A stretch of DNA of 64,000 nucleotides from Dehalococcoidia bacterium (lineage in GTDB: Bacteria; Chloroflexota; Dehalococcoidia; Lucifugimonadales; UBA3495), in contig JAJEIA010000100.1 in assembly GCA_022823505.1 (NCBI GenBank), positions 27,113 to 91,112 of the forward strand, given 5' to 3'. Position 1 is the first letter of the stretch; every line of letters starts with the position of its first letter. A program made the position numbers and the translations under genes. The notes under the pieces are model-generated. The model made no database searches. It was not told the DNA's origin and saw only the letters and a list, made by a program, of their open reading frames with translations. Positions 33,531-42,824 of this stretch are shown piece after piece.

Positions 33531-34769
33531 TCAGTCCTCGTCCGGCTCAGGCCGGTTCCGCGGCAGCGGCAGTGAGACGAACAGCAGCCCCGCCGCCACG
33601 AACAGGGCAGCGATGTAGTACACCGCCGCCTCGAAACCCACGCTCTCGTAGAGCGCCCCGGCAATGAGCGGCGAGAAGACCGACATCAGGAAGGCAATGG
33701 ATGCCACAATGCCCAACCCGGTTGTCGCCACGTCGCGGCCCACCACGTCGAAAACCGTGGCGACCAGGATCGGTTGGTCGGGGTACAGGAACAGCCCCAG
33801 CAGTGCGATGGTGATGGTGAGCGGGATGCCCGTATCGAACACCGTCAGCGCCAGCGCCGCCAGGCACGACCACGCCAGTCCCGGCACCAGCACCTGCTTG
33901 CGGCCGAACCGGTCCGACAGGAAACCGGCGGCCGGCTTCGCCACCAGGCCAACCGCGATCAGCAGCCCGATATGGAACCCCCGGTTGGCCGGACCCATGT
34001 CCAGCTCGTTGTGGAGATAGAGCGGCAGTATCGTGACCAGCGCCACCAGGGCCATGCCGCGGAAGCCGCGAACCGCGGTCAAACCCCACAGTATCGGGTT
34101 ACGCAGCAACTCGCCGGTCGCCTCGACCCGATCTGCCAGCCCAACGCTCGGCTCCTCCCGGCCCCGTCCGATGTTGCGCAGCGACCAGATGGCGCACGCC
34201 GCCAGGAAAAAGGGGACCACCGCGTACACGCTGAGCAGCTCCCGCCAGGTGAGGAAGGCCAAAAGCGCGCCGGTGGCCACCGGGCCCACCACGTCGCCCA
34301 CGCTCCCCCCAACGCCGTGGGCGGCCAGCACAATCCCGCGGCGCTCCGGGAAGTGATGCGAAAGTGATGCCGAGGCGGGCAGATGCCAGATGGAGTGGGA
34401 GATCGCCACCACCGCCATGCCGATCAGCAGCAGCGGGTAGACCGGCGAGATTCCCATGGCCAGGCAGCCCAGGGCGGACACCGCAAGGCAGGATGCCAGC
34501 AGCTGCGCCCAGTATCGCCGGAGGATGTCCACCACCACGCCGCCGGGCAGGGCCACCAGGCCCGACGCCAGTTCCCGGGCGGACAGGATGCCGCCAACGC
34601 CCACCGTGTTCAGCATGAACGCCTGCTGGATCTCGGGCAGCACCACCACGAAGCTCTGCACAATCCAGTGGAACACGACGTGCCCGGTGGCCAATCCGGG
34701 CACGATGATCCGGCCGCCGAACGCCGGCGTTGGTCCCGCCGGCGGCTGAGCTGTTTCGGAGTTCTGCAT
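33531..34769 (-). CDS. MFS transporter
   Basis: The 412-residue protein has 12 predicted spans. HFPERRGIVLAAHGVGGSVGDVVGPV is a major-facilitator cytoplasmic loop/helix pattern, and LSDRFGRKQVLVPGLAWS carries the DRxGR-type motif A in the second half. MALVALVTILPLYLHNELDMG precedes it. The family exports or imports small molecules with protons. Substrate is unknown. No strong ribosome binding site precedes the ATG. It follows the PNPOx-like gene by 64 bp on the same strand and may be in one transcript. Confidence 0.9.
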   Translation of the reverse strand: MQNSETAQPPAGPTPAFGGRIIVPGLATGHVVFHWIVQSFVVVLPEIQQAFMLNTVGVGGILSARELASGLVALPGGVVVDILRRYWAQLLASCLAVSALGCLAMGISPVYPLLLIGMAVVAISHSIWHLPASASLSHHFPERRGIVLAAHGVGGSVGDVVGPVATGALLAFLTWRELLSVYAVVPFFLAACAIWSLRNIGRGREEPSVGLADRVEATGELLRNPILWGLTAVRGFRGMALVALVTILPLYLHNELDMGPANRGFHIGLLIAVGLVAKPAAGFLSDRFGRKQVLVPGLAWSCLAALALTVFDTGIPLTITIALLGLFLYPDQPILVATVFDVVGRDVATTGLGIVASIAFLMSVFSPLIAGALYESVGFEAAVYYIAALFVAAGLLFVSLPLPRNRPEPDED

Positions 34770-34833
34770 GACGTTGTTATGCCTCGCTGGCGCTATCGGT
34801 GCGACGGGCCGCCCGAGCGACGCCGGGTCCCGG

Positions 34834-35412
34834 CTACGGCTCCCGCAGGTCGATCACGCCGGCGGATCCGGCGGCTTCCGGCTTGTCGTCGTCCGGTCCG
34901 GTTGGGTTGCCGCGACGCGCCTTGGCGTTGCCTTCGTCGATTGTCACCTCCACCAGCGCAGTGACGCCCAGGTCGGCCGATGGAGGCGCATTGTAGTCCT
35001 CGCCCACCGTGCGCCCGGGGAAGTACCGCTGCACCATCCGGTCGAACAGCTCGAACTTCTCCCGCTCGTCGGTGATCTCTCTGGCGGTGCCGAAGACGGT
35101 GACGCTGCGGTAGTTGACCGAGTGGTTCTTCGCCTTGCGAGAGTACACCAGTCCGTCGGTCAGCGTTACGGTGATGCACACGGGAGCGCCGGTGGCCATA
35201 TGCTCCAGTGCGCGGCTGCGGATTGACCCGTGCAGATAGATCAAATCCGGTGTGGCCGAATCGTAGTGGTAGGTGAATGGGATGACAAAGGGAACGCCGT
35301 CCTCGATGAAACCCAGATGCGCCACCAACCCCTGCGAAAGGATCGCCTCCGTTTCCTCGGGAACGGCGCGTTCGGGGTGATTCCTGATGCGGGTCCGTTC
35401 GGTTAATTGCAA
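34834..35412 (-). CDS. pyridoxamine 5'-phosphate oxidase-fold flavoprotein (TTG start)
   Basis: This call has 192 residues from TTG 35412, which lies 5 nt after GGGAGG; the open frame extends to 35730, across a dispersed repeat, and is rejected. PFVIPFTYHYDSATPDLIYLHGS and VNYRSVTVFGTAREI follow the split-barrel FMN-binding pattern of the PNPOx/HugZ-like group. Such proteins bind FMN or F420 and reduce or oxidise small molecules. A Pro/Asp-rich tail ends the protein. It is the first gene of a likely pair with the MFS transporter. Confidence 0.88.
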   Translation of the reverse strand: MQLTERTRIRNHPERAVPEETEAILSQGLVAHLGFIEDGVPFVIPFTYHYDSATPDLIYLHGSIRSRALEHMATGAPVCITVTLTDGLVYSRKAKNHSVNYRSVTVFGTAREITDEREKFELFDRMVQRYFPGRTVGEDYNAPPSADLGVTALVEVTIDEGNAKARRGNPTGPDDDKPEAAGSAGVIDLREP

Positions 35413-35547
35413 CGTGGCCTCCCGGCGGGCGTAACGGACGATGAATTTCCGACGAGTTCGGTTTGGCGCCGTTCGAGGCGCCGGGTGAGGGCCACCAGTG
35501 TAACACCGGAGGCGAGCGCCCAACACTTGGGCTTTGCCGCAGGTAGC

Positions 35548-35710
35548 TGTCCCGGCCTGCGGAGAAGGCGTCATCGCGAGCGAGTCGCGGCAATCTCGTG
35601 GGCGTGAGGGAAGTCGCCCGGAGCAGCGAGGTCTGCTCCGGCATCGAGATTGCCGAGGTGCGGGAGCCTCGTGATGACAACCCGCCGCATTCCGAATACT
35701 CACTGTTACG
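35548..35710. repeat. palindromic interspersed repeat (CATTGCGAG type), copy 2
   Basis: The core runs from TCATCGCGAG (35571) to CTCGTGATGA (near 35677), with inner arms CGGCAATCTCG/CGAGATTGCCG and a side hairpin CGGAGCAG...CTGCTCCG. Both flanks and orientation match copy 1 at 28203-28353, including ACAACCCGCCG and ACTCACTGTT-like ends. It fills most of the 461-bp gap before rny. Confidence 0.85.
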
Positions 35711-35790
35711 GCGGTCGTTGCACGCGCCAAAAATGAGGCCGTGAATCAATAATGAATGCGATTGAGACACCCCGTCGAGCAACGCTTTTC

Positions 35791-35819
35791 TTGACTTTGA
35801 AAGGGGCCAACACTAGGAT
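35791..35819 (+). promoter_or_regulatory. sigma70-type promoter of rny
   Basis: TTGACT at 35791-35796, 17 nt, then TAGGAT at 35814-35819. It sits 55 bp before the rny ATG. Confidence 0.65.
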
Positions 35820-35873
35820 AAGGACAGGGCAAAACATCCCGAGCTAGCGCTCGGACGGATTGAGGAGGATCTA

Positions 35874-37406
35874 ATGCTAGAAGTCGTCCTTGCCGTCCTG
35901 GCGGCAGCAGGGCTAGCAACAGGAGCAGCAGCAGTGGTTTGGCTGCTGCTGTCGACCAGGAAGAGTGGAAACCAACTTGAACGCAGCCGCGAGGAGGCTG
36001 CGAACACCGTCACCCAGGCCGAAGAGGAGAAGCGGAGCATCCTCCTGCAGGCGCAGGAAGAGGCCTTGAAAATCCGGGAGGCCGGTGACAAAGAGATCAC
36101 GGAGCAACGGCGCGAACTCAACCGCATGGAGCGCCGCCATATCCAGCGAGAAGAACAGCTCGACCGCAAACTGGAGTCTTTGGAACAGCAGGAGTCGGAA
36201 CTGGAAGAGCGGGAAACCCACGCCAAGTCCGAGCTGAAAAAAGCCGAAGACCTGAAATACCAGCACAACCGTGAGCTGGAACGGATCGCATCGTTGTCCA
36301 TCGACGAAGCGCGAGACATCGTGCTGAAGCGTGGCGAAGAGGAAGCATCTCACGAACTGGCTCGCCGCTACTATGAGTTGGAGAAGGAACACCAAACCCG
36401 GGCGGACGATAACGCCCGACGCATCCTCACCCTCGCCATAAATCGTCTTGCCACCGACGTTGTGTCGGAGAGCACGACTACTGTTGTTTCCCTGCCCAAC
36501 GATGAGATGAAGGGTCGTCTCATCGGCCGCGAAGGACGTAACATACGGGCCCTCGAGGCCCACACCGGCGTGGACATCATCGTTGACGACACGCCCGGAA
36601 TCGTAACGCTATCCTGCTTTGACCCGGTTCGCCGGGAGATCGCCAGGCTGGCGATGACCCAACTGGTGAAAGACGGGCGCATCCAGCCCGCACGCATCGA
36701 GGAAGCGGTCAACCGGGCCGAACGCGACATCGAGGAGACGATGTGGCGGGCCGGCGAAGAAGCCACCTTCGAAGTTGGCGTGAGCGGACTTGACCCCGAA
36801 CTCATCAGGCTCCTGGGGCGGCTCAAGTATCGCTACAGCTACGGCGAAAACGTGCTCACCCATTCCATCGAGGTGGGCTTGCTGGCCGGAATGCTGGCGT
36901 CCGAGGTCGGCGCCAACGTGCAGACGGCGCGGGCCGGCGGCCTGCTCCACGACATCGGCAAAGCCTTGACCCATGAGATACCCGGGCCGCACGCGGAGAT
37001 CGGCTACGACCTGACGACCCGTAACGGCGTTGGGGCGCTGGTCTGCAACTGCGTGCTCGAGCACCACGACGACGACCATTCCAGCATCGAGTCGTTCCTG
37101 GTGGCTGCGGCCGACGGGATCAGCGCCGCCCGCCCTGGCGCGCGCAAGGAATCCATCGAGCAGTACACGAGGCGGCTGCGCGAGCTGGAGGACACCGCCT
37201 ACAGCTTCGACGGAGTGCAACGGGCGTTTGCCATCCAGGCGGGCCGCGAGGTTCGGGTGATGGTCAGCCCCAACGACGTCGACGACGTGGCCTGCGCCAG
37301 CCTGGCGCGGGACATCGCCGGCAAGGTGTCCAAGGACCTGCAGTTCCCCGGCCAGATCAAGGTTACGGTGATCCGCGAAACCCGCGAGGAGAGCATCGCC
37401 AGGTAG
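35874..37406 (+). CDS. rny: ribonuclease Y
   Basis: At 510 residues it has the canonical layout. It opens with an N-terminal membrane anchor (VLAVLAAAGLATGAAAVVWLL) and a long coiled coil (about 30-190). A KH domain near residue 215 (GRLIGREGRNIRALE) and an HD hydrolase domain with GGLLHDIGKAL (HD near 359) and VLEHHDDDHS follow. It cleaves mRNA at the membrane and starts decay in bacteria lacking RNase E. GAGGAGG lies before the ATG. YmdB, its frequent genomic neighbour, follows 97 bp downstream. Confidence 0.97.
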   Translation: MLEVVLAVLAAAGLATGAAAVVWLLLSTRKSGNQLERSREEAANTVTQAEEEKRSILLQAQEEALKIREAGDKEITEQRRELNRMERRHIQREEQLDRKLESLEQQESELEERETHAKSELKKAEDLKYQHNRELERIASLSIDEARDIVLKRGEEEASHELARRYYELEKEHQTRADDNARRILTLAINRLATDVVSESTTTVVSLPNDEMKGRLIGREGRNIRALEAHTGVDIIVDDTPGIVTLSCFDPVRREIARLAMTQLVKDGRIQPARIEEAVNRAERDIEETMWRAGEEATFEVGVSGLDPELIRLLGRLKYRYSYGENVLTHSIEVGLLAGMLASEVGANVQTARAGGLLHDIGKALTHEIPGPHAEIGYDLTTRNGVGALVCNCVLEHHDDDHSSIESFLVAAADGISAARPGARKESIEQYTRRLRELEDTAYSFDGVQRAFAIQAGREVRVMVSPNDVDDVACASLARDIAGKVSKDLQFPGQIKVTVIRETREESIAR

Positions 37407-37438
37407 CTGCCCGGTTGTGAGTAACGGCGCGACCACAA

Positions 37439-37459
37439 GGGGCGACCGTGCGTCGCCCC
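37439..37459 (+). terminator. weak hairpin after rny
   Basis: GGGGCGAC (37439-37446) pairs with GTCGCCCC (37452-37459) around a 5-nt loop. It is followed by TTACATC, without a U-run, so some transcription may continue into ymdB. Confidence 0.5.
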
Positions 37460-37503
37460 TTACATCGTAACCCCTTACGGAGCAGCCCCCTACGGATCAT
37501 GTT

Positions 37504-38280
37504 ATGCGAGTGTTGATGATTGGGGACATAATCGGCAAGCCGGGACGCAGCGCCCTGTCCCGATTGCTGCCCGATTTGCGCCGTGAACTGGACATCGACC
37601 TGGTCACGGCCAACGCTGAGAACACCGCCGGCGGGTTCGGCCTCACCCTCAAGACCGCCAACGCCCTGTTGCAGGCCGGCGTTGACGTGATGACCTCGGG
37701 CAACCACATCTGGGACAAGAAGGAAATCCTGCCCCACATGGAGGAGTTGCCGCTGCTGCGCCCCGCCAACTACTACGGCGCGCCGGGTCGGGGCTGGATG
37801 ATGTTCGGCGACGTCATGGTGATGAACCTGCAGGGTCGCGTTTTCATGCCGCCCATCGACTGTCCGTTCCGCGAGGCCGACAAGCGCCTGGCCGAAGCGG
37901 AAAGGGAGTTGGGATTCGCCCCCAAAACGGTGGTGGTGGACTTCCACGCCGAGGCGACCTCGGAAAAGCAGGGGCTGGCCTGGTACCTGGACGGACGGGT
38001 GAGCGCGGTGGTCGGCACGCATACCCACGTGGCCACGGCCGACGCGCGCATCATGCCCGGAGGCACCGCCTACGTCAGCGACCTCGGAATGACGGGTCCC
38101 CAGGACTCCGTCATCGGCACGGAGGTCGCCCCGGTGCTGGAACGGTTCCGAACGGGGCTGCCCCAACGGTTCGAGCCAGCGAAAGGCGCCTGCATCCTGA
38201 ACTCCGTGCTGATCGACATCGACGACGACACCGGCCACGCCACGGACATCGTGCGGATCGACCGCCGGGTCGACGTATAA
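37504..38280 (+). CDS. ymdB: YmdB-type metallophosphoesterase
   Basis: The 258-residue enzyme has the metal-binding order of the family: [47 protein letters not shown] and [11 protein letters not shown]. YmdB of Bacillus is a 2',3'-cyclic nucleotide phosphodiesterase that works with RNase Y. Location next to rny fits this. It is soluble and cytoplasmic. The PHP gene follows 49 bp later. Confidence 0.95.
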   Translation: MRVLMIGDIIGKPGRSALSRLLPDLRRELDIDLVTANAENTAGGFGLTLKTANALLQAGVDVMTSGNHIWDKKEILPHMEELPLLRPANYYGAPGRGWMMFGDVMVMNLQGRVFMPPIDCPFREADKRLAEAERELGFAPKTVVVDFHAEATSEKQGLAWYLDGRVSAVVGTHTHVATADARIMPGGTAYVSDLGMTGPQDSVIGTEVAPVLERFRTGLPQRFEPAKGACILNSVLIDIDDDTGHATDIVRIDRRVDV

Positions 38281-38329
38281 CGACAAGAACACCCATTGAT
38301 ACGGGAGACCACACATACGGGGAGACCTG

Positions 38330-39202
38330 ATGGCAATTTCTGTTGACCTGCACCTGCACACCACCGCCTCGGACGGACGCCTGACGCCCACCGAGCTGGT
38401 GGAGTTGACCGCATCCAAGGGGCTGCGGACCATTTCGGTGAGCGACCACGACACGACGGCCGGCCTGGAAGAGGCCCAGCGGGCGGTGGACCGCATACCC
38501 GGAATGCGGCTGATCCCCGGCATCGAGCTCAGCTGCGACGTGCCGGGCGGTGAAGTGCATATGCTCGGCTACTTCATGGACGTGTCGGACGCCGGTTTCC
38601 AGGAGACGCTGTCGGGCTTCCGCGAGGGCCGGCTGGCTCGCGGCGAAGGGATGGTGGCGAAACTGGCCGAGTTCGGAATGCACATCGAGTGGGGGCGGGT
38701 GCTGGAGATAGCCGGCGACGCCTCGGTGGGGCGGCCGCACATCGCGCAGGCGCTGGTGGAAAAAGGTTACTTCGCCGAGCCGTCCGACGCCTTCCGGGAA
38801 TACCTGGGGCGCAACGGCAAGGCCTACGTGGAGCGGTCGAAACTGACGCCCCCGGATGCGGTGAAACTGCTGAACGACGTCGGGGGCGTTGCCGTGTTCG
38901 CGCACCCGTGGTTCGAGCGCCGCGGCAACGAGCCGGAGCCGGAACAGTCGCTGATCGAGACAGTCGAGGAGCTCAAGGCCGCCGGCCTGCACGGCATGGA
39001 AGTCCACTACGCCATGTACGACGAGGCCACGGTGGACTGGCTGGCCGACGTGGCCCGGGCATACGACCTGATCCCATGTGGCGGCAGCGACTACCACCAC
39101 AGCGGGAACTCGCGGGAGCCGTTGCCCGGCATAAACGGGCCATCCATGGAAACGGTGGAGCGGCTGGAGGAAGCCGCCCGCCAACTGGCGTCGCGCCGGT
39201 AA
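38330..39202 (+). CDS. PHP domain phosphoesterase
   Basis: The 290-residue protein opens with VDLHLHTTASDGRLTPTELV, the DxHxHxxxSDG metal motif of PHP proteins, then ISVSDHDTTAGL with a second motif. VAVFAHPWFERRGN and CGGSDYHHSG complete the metal set. The family (YciV/TrpH-like) removes phosphate or nucleotides, for example 5'-3' RNase activity on short oligonucleotides or 3',5'-bisphosphate hydrolysis. Its position after rny and ymdB is suggestive of nucleotide turnover. The PlsY gene follows after 42 bp. Confidence 0.92.
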   Translation: MAISVDLHLHTTASDGRLTPTELVELTASKGLRTISVSDHDTTAGLEEAQRAVDRIPGMRLIPGIELSCDVPGGEVHMLGYFMDVSDAGFQETLSGFREGRLARGEGMVAKLAEFGMHIEWGRVLEIAGDASVGRPHIAQALVEKGYFAEPSDAFREYLGRNGKAYVERSKLTPPDAVKLLNDVGGVAVFAHPWFERRGNEPEPEQSLIETVEELKAAGLHGMEVHYAMYDEATVDWLADVARAYDLIPCGGSDYHHSGNSREPLPGINGPSMETVERLEEAARQLASRR

Positions 39203-39244
39203 CGCGCGACCGCTCCAGGGCCTGGCAGCTGTGGGGTTGCCGAC

Positions 39245-39961
39245 ATGTCGGGCGATGTCGCAACGCTGATTGGCCTGTGGGCGGTTGCCTACCTGGTCGG
39301 CGCGCTTCCGGTATCGTACCTGCTGGGCCGAGCGCTGGGCGGGATCGACCTGCGGCAGCACGGCAGCGGCAACGTGGGCGCCAGCAACTTCGCCAGCCAG
39401 ATGGGCAGGAAGTGGTGGTTGCCCATCGCCGTCATCGATATGGCGCGGGGCGCCGGGCCGATCCTGGTTGGGCAGTATGCACTGGGTCTGGGCAGTGTGG
39501 GCTGGTGGCTGATGCTGACCCCGCTGTTCACCATTTTGGGCAACAACTGGTCGCCATTCCTGCGCTTCACCGGTGGACGCAGCGTGGGCGCATGGGCCGG
39601 GGGAATCCTGGGGATCTCGCCCCCGTTTTTCGCCGCAGGTCTGGCATTGTACGTACTGGGCTGGCGCGTCACGCGGCGGTCTGCCGAGTGGCTGCTGGTG
39701 GTGATGATCGCGCTGCCGGCGATGGCGATGGCCTGGCCGGAGCGGTTGCTGTTGGTCGGCGGAAAGGAACAGTTGGCGGTGTTCGCGGCCGCCGGCGCGG
39801 TCCTGATCCTGGTAAAACGGCTGGCGTCCAATGGACAGCCGGTTCCCGCAAACGTGTCGCGGAGCGCGGTGATGTTCAACCGGCTGCTCCGGGACCGGGA
39901 CATCGCCGACCGGGAGGAATGGCTCGCGCGCACCGCCGAGTACCGGAACGACCCGGGATAA
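39245..39961 (+). CDS. PlsY-like glycerol-3-phosphate acyltransferase
   Basis: The 238-residue integral membrane protein carries the PlsY signatures. LVGALPVSYLLGRALGG is followed by DLRQHGSGNVGASN, the GSGNxGxTN-like loop with alanine where threonine is usual. FLRFTGGRSVGAWAGGILG resembles the second motif, with arginine in place of lysine (GGKxVAT-like). It transfers acyl groups from acyl phosphate to glycerol 3-phosphate. It is longer than the usual ~200 residues by a C-terminal charged tail. The altered motifs make the exact activity less sure. Confidence 0.88.
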   Translation: MSGDVATLIGLWAVAYLVGALPVSYLLGRALGGIDLRQHGSGNVGASNFASQMGRKWWLPIAVIDMARGAGPILVGQYALGLGSVGWWLMLTPLFTILGNNWSPFLRFTGGRSVGAWAGGILGISPPFFAAGLALYVLGWRVTRRSAEWLLVVMIALPAMAMAWPERLLLVGGKEQLAVFAAAGAVLILVKRLASNGQPVPANVSRSAVMFNRLLRDRDIADREEWLARTAEYRNDPG

Positions 39962-40088
39962 TGACGGCCGGCAGCGGATCTGGCATCGCCATGGGTGCGA
40001 TCCGCACCACCGTTGCCGCCGGATCGCAGCTTCCCACACGCGCTGAAATCTGGGCGACCATAGATACCGACCAGGGGATAACGAGGAT

Positions 40089-40598
40089 ATGGCAGAACAG
40101 CAGACCGAGTCCCAGGCGATGACCTGTCACTGGCACCCGGCGGTGCCGACCGGATTATCGTGCAGCCAATGCCGGCGACCGATATGCACGGACTGCATGG
40201 TGCAGGCGCCGGTGGGAATCCGATGCCGGGAGTGCGGCCGGCCGGTGCCGCTGCCAACCTTCGACGTGCGGCCGTCGAACTACGCCAAAGCGGCGGTTGT
40301 GGCCGCAATAATCGGTATCCTCGGGATCGTCCTGTGGCTCACCCTGATTTTCTTCACCGGCACGCGTTTCATAGCCTCCCTGGTCACGCCGGTGGCCGTC
40401 GGTTACGCGGCGGGTGAACTGATCAGCCGGGTGGTCAACCTGAAGCGCAGCAAGGGGCTCATGTACATCGCCGGCGGCACGGTGGTGCTCAGTTCGCTGG
40501 TGGCAATGATCCTTACCGGGGGCCTGGTGTTGACCCTGTGGAGCCTCCTCGCCCTGATCGGCGGCGTGCTGATCGCCATCGCACGCGTCCGGCTGTAG
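40089..40598 (+). CDS. B-box-type zinc-finger membrane protein
   Basis: The 169-residue protein has an N-terminal zinc-binding part: CHWHP, SCSQCRRPICTDC and RCRECGRP give a B-box-like C/H array. Three to four membrane spans follow: AAVVAAIIGILGIVLWLTLIFF, FIASLVTPVAVGYAAGEL and AGGTVVLSSLVAMILTGGLV, then a last short one. Similar proteins often occur with rhomboid proteases, but here the membrane part is not a rhomboid. GAGG precedes the ATG. The role is unknown. Sixty bases later the convergent recX ends. Confidence 0.85.
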   Translation: MAEQQTESQAMTCHWHPAVPTGLSCSQCRRPICTDCMVQAPVGIRCRECGRPVPLPTFDVRPSNYAKAAVVAAIIGILGIVLWLTLIFFTGTRFIASLVTPVAVGYAAGELISRVVNLKRSKGLMYIAGGTVVLSSLVAMILTGGLVLTLWSLLALIGGVLIAIARVRL

Positions 40599-40658
40599 GG
40601 CCGCGCCCGGCACACCTGGGGCCAGCCGGAAGCAAGGGCCTTCCTCCCGACGGGCAAC

Positions 40659-41177
40659 TCAGGCTGTTCCCGCTCGGTCGGTGGACGAGTTTTCCGCCCA
40701 GAGCCTCCGGACAGTGTCCCGGGTCACGCCGGACCGGAAGCCGCGCCGCTGCAGGTAGTCCCACATCTTGCGATGGAAGTTCGCGTAGGGCATTGAACCG
40801 CCGGCAAGCAGTCGCCGGGCGCGCCGTTCTCCCGCACGATAGGCGGCGTCGACCTCGTCCAGGCCATCCAACGCATCGTCGATGATGGGCTCGGCGACTC
40901 CCTTGGCGCGCAGTTCCCTGCGGATCAGCGAGGACCCGCGGGGTTTGCGTCGGTCACGGCTGTTGCGCCACTGGGTGGCGTACTCGGCGTCGTCCAGGTA
41001 GCCGTAACGTTTGAGGGACGCCAGCGCCTGCTCAACGACCGGCTGCTCGAAGTCGCGGCCCACGCGCCGGCGCACCTCAGCCACGGTACGGGGCTTGAAG
41101 CTCACGTAGCGCAGGGCGACCCGAAGCGCCTCCGGATAGGCGTCGGAGGCGGGCCGGTCGGCGGGGGCGTCGGCCAC
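40659..41177 (-). CDS. recX: recombination regulator RecX
   Basis: The 172-residue protein starts at GTG 41177, 13 bp after the recA stop. RYVSFKPRTVAEVRRRV, LKRYGYLDDAEYATQW, RGSSLIRRELRAKGV and WDYLQRRGFRSGVTRDTV are the repeated three-helix units of RecX. It binds the RecA filament and controls its activity. Weak ribosome binding before the GTG suggests coupling to recA translation, which is a common arrangement. Confidence 0.94.
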   Translation of the reverse strand: MADAPADRPASDAYPEALRVALRYVSFKPRTVAEVRRRVGRDFEQPVVEQALASLKRYGYLDDAEYATQWRNSRDRRKPRGSSLIRRELRAKGVAEPIIDDALDGLDEVDAAYRAGERRARRLLAGGSMPYANFHRKMWDYLQRRGFRSGVTRDTVRRLWAENSSTDRAGTA

Positions 41178-41189
41178 GGCGGATTGCGC

Positions 41190-42305
41190 CTAGTTCAGGC
41201 TGACGGAATCCGGATTGGCGATGTACGCGGCGACATCGGACGGTGTCCCGCCCAAGTGGCCGTTGCCCTCGCCGTCCATGGGCTCTTCGTCGGACAGCTC
41301 CTCACCGCGGATCAGGGCCTCGATCTCGTCGGCGATCTCGCTGTGCTCCAGGAGGAAGTTCTTGGAGTTTTCTCGGCCCTGGCCCAGGCGGGTCTCGCCA
41401 TAGGAGTAGAAAGCGCCGGCCTTCTTGATGATGTTCTGGTTCACGCCGATGTCCAGCAGGTCACCCATCTTGCTGATGCCCTGGTTGAACATGATGTCGA
41501 ACTCGGCCACGCGGAAGGGAGCGGCGACCTTGTTCTTGACGATACGGGCGCGGACCCGGCTGCCGATGATTTCCGACCCCTGCTTCAGCGACTCGCTGCG
41601 GCGGAGGTCGATACGCACGGAGCTGTAGAACTTGAGGGCGCGGCCACCGGGGGTGACCTCAGGGCTGCCGTAGCTGATGCCGATCTTCTCGCGGATCTGA
41701 TTGATGAAAACGACGGCGGTGCGGGAGCGGTTGATGGTGGCGGTGAGCTTGCGCAGGGCCTGTGACATGAGGCGGGCCTGCATACCCACGTGGACGTCGC
41801 CCATATCGCCTTCGATCTCGGCCTGGGGGACCAGGGCGGCGACGCTGTCGATGACGACGGCGTCAACGGCGCCGCTGCTGACCAGCTTCTCGGTGATGTC
41901 CAGCGCCTGCTCGGCGGAGTCGGGTTGGGCGATGAGCAGGTTGTTCAGGTCGAGGCCGCAGTTGGTGGCGTAGTGGGGGTCCAGCGCGTGCTCGGCGTCG
42001 ATGTAGGCGGCGAGCCCGCCCATGCGCTGGGTCTCGGTCATGATGTGGATGGCAAGGGTGGACTTGCCGGCCGACTCCCCGCCGTAGATCTCGGTGACGC
42101 GGCCGCGGGGCAATCCACCAACGCCCAGGGCCAGGTCCAGGGACAGCGAACCGGTGGGGATCACATTGGTGATCAGGTGGGCGACCTGCTCGTCGCCGCG
42201 CATCACCGCGCCCTTGCCGTGGTCCTTTTCGATGCGGCCCAGGGCCACCTCAAGGGCGGCCAGCTTGTTCTTGTCGAGATTCAGGGTTTCGGGGTTGATT
42301 GCCAT
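41190..42305 (-). CDS. recA: recombinase RecA
   Basis: This 371-residue RecA has the Walker [14 protein letters not shown], the [21 protein letters not shown] block, and loop regions [26 protein letters not shown]. The C-terminus is acidic ([14 protein letters not shown]). GGGAGG lies 7 nt before the ATG. It drives DNA strand exchange and LexA self-cleavage. A LexA-like operator overlaps the promoter, and recX follows in the same transcript. Confidence 0.98.
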   Translation of the reverse strand: MAINPETLNLDKNKLAALEVALGRIEKDHGKGAVMRGDEQVAHLITNVIPTGSLSLDLALGVGGLPRGRVTEIYGGESAGKSTLAIHIMTETQRMGGLAAYIDAEHALDPHYATNCGLDLNNLLIAQPDSAEQALDITEKLVSSGAVDAVVIDSVAALVPQAEIEGDMGDVHVGMQARLMSQALRKLTATINRSRTAVVFINQIREKIGISYGSPEVTPGGRALKFYSSVRIDLRRSESLKQGSEIIGSRVRARIVKNKVAAPFRVAEFDIMFNQGISKMGDLLDIGVNQNIIKKAGAFYSYGETRLGQGRENSKNFLLEHSEIADEIEALIRGEELSDEEPMDGEGNGHLGGTPSDVAAYIANPDSVSLN

Positions 42306-42342
42306 CGTTAGCCTCCCGCACGGCTGGTTTGCACTTGCGAGA

Positions 42343-42371
42343 AGTTTAGCACGCGCGTTCCATTATTGCAA
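42343..42371 (-). promoter_or_regulatory. recA promoter with LexA-like operator in the spacer
   Basis: On the minus strand TTGCAA (42371-42366), a 17-nt spacer and TAAACT (42348-42343) form the promoter. The spacer contains GAACGCGCGTGC (42360-42349), which fits GAAC-N4-GTTC with one mismatch (T to G). This matches the Gram-positive SOS box and its position would block RNA polymerase. Confidence 0.68.
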
Positions 42372-42431
42372 TGGCGCAATGTCGTTATTTTGACGGGATT
42401 TACGGGGCGCACGGCCCCGGGGCTAGAAGTC

Positions 42432-42662
42432 TCAATACCCGCCTTCGAAACCGATGGTAACCACGCCGTTCTCGACGATGATGGGGGTGATCCGCTCGCC
42501 GCCCGAGAGTTCCAGCAGGGCCGGCACCTGGTCGGGCTGCTTGGAGACGTCGATCTCGGTGTAGGCCACGCGCTGGCGGCGGTAATGCATCTTGGCCTGC
42601 GCAGAGAAAGGGCAGTCGGGATGGGTGTAGAGAATGATTTCGGTGTCGTTGGTGGTAGTCAA
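42432..42662 (-). CDS. glutaredoxin-like protein (TTG start)
   Basis: This 76-residue thioredoxin-fold protein has HPDCPFSAQAKMHYRRQ with a CPFS active site (Cys17), so a monothiol or CPxS type is likely. RVAYTEIDVSKQPD and ERITPIIVENG with the cis-proline complete the fold. It starts at TTG 42662, 5 nt after AGGAGA; no better start is near. It would reduce disulfides or handle glutathione-like thiols in the cytoplasm. Confidence 0.88.
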   Translation of the reverse strand: MTTTNDTEIILYTHPDCPFSAQAKMHYRRQRVAYTEIDVSKQPDQVPALLELSGGERITPIIVENGVVTIGFEGGY

Positions 42663-42824
42663 TTTGTTCTCCTATGGTCCTATCCGGGCGTCAGGAACAC
42701 GCGTTGAGGTGTCGGGCTGCCCAATTTTACGCAGGGGCCTGGCATAACGCAACGAAAGCGCCGCCCGTGTGACGACTGGGGACCGATGGCTACCGCCGTT
42801 GGCGTGCTCCGCCCGGAGCCACAC

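Noticed and set aside
35413-35730. longer N-terminus for the PNPOx-like gene
   Set aside because: The upstream part of that frame is translated from the palindromic repeat and matches no protein; a strong SD with TTG at 35412 explains the start.
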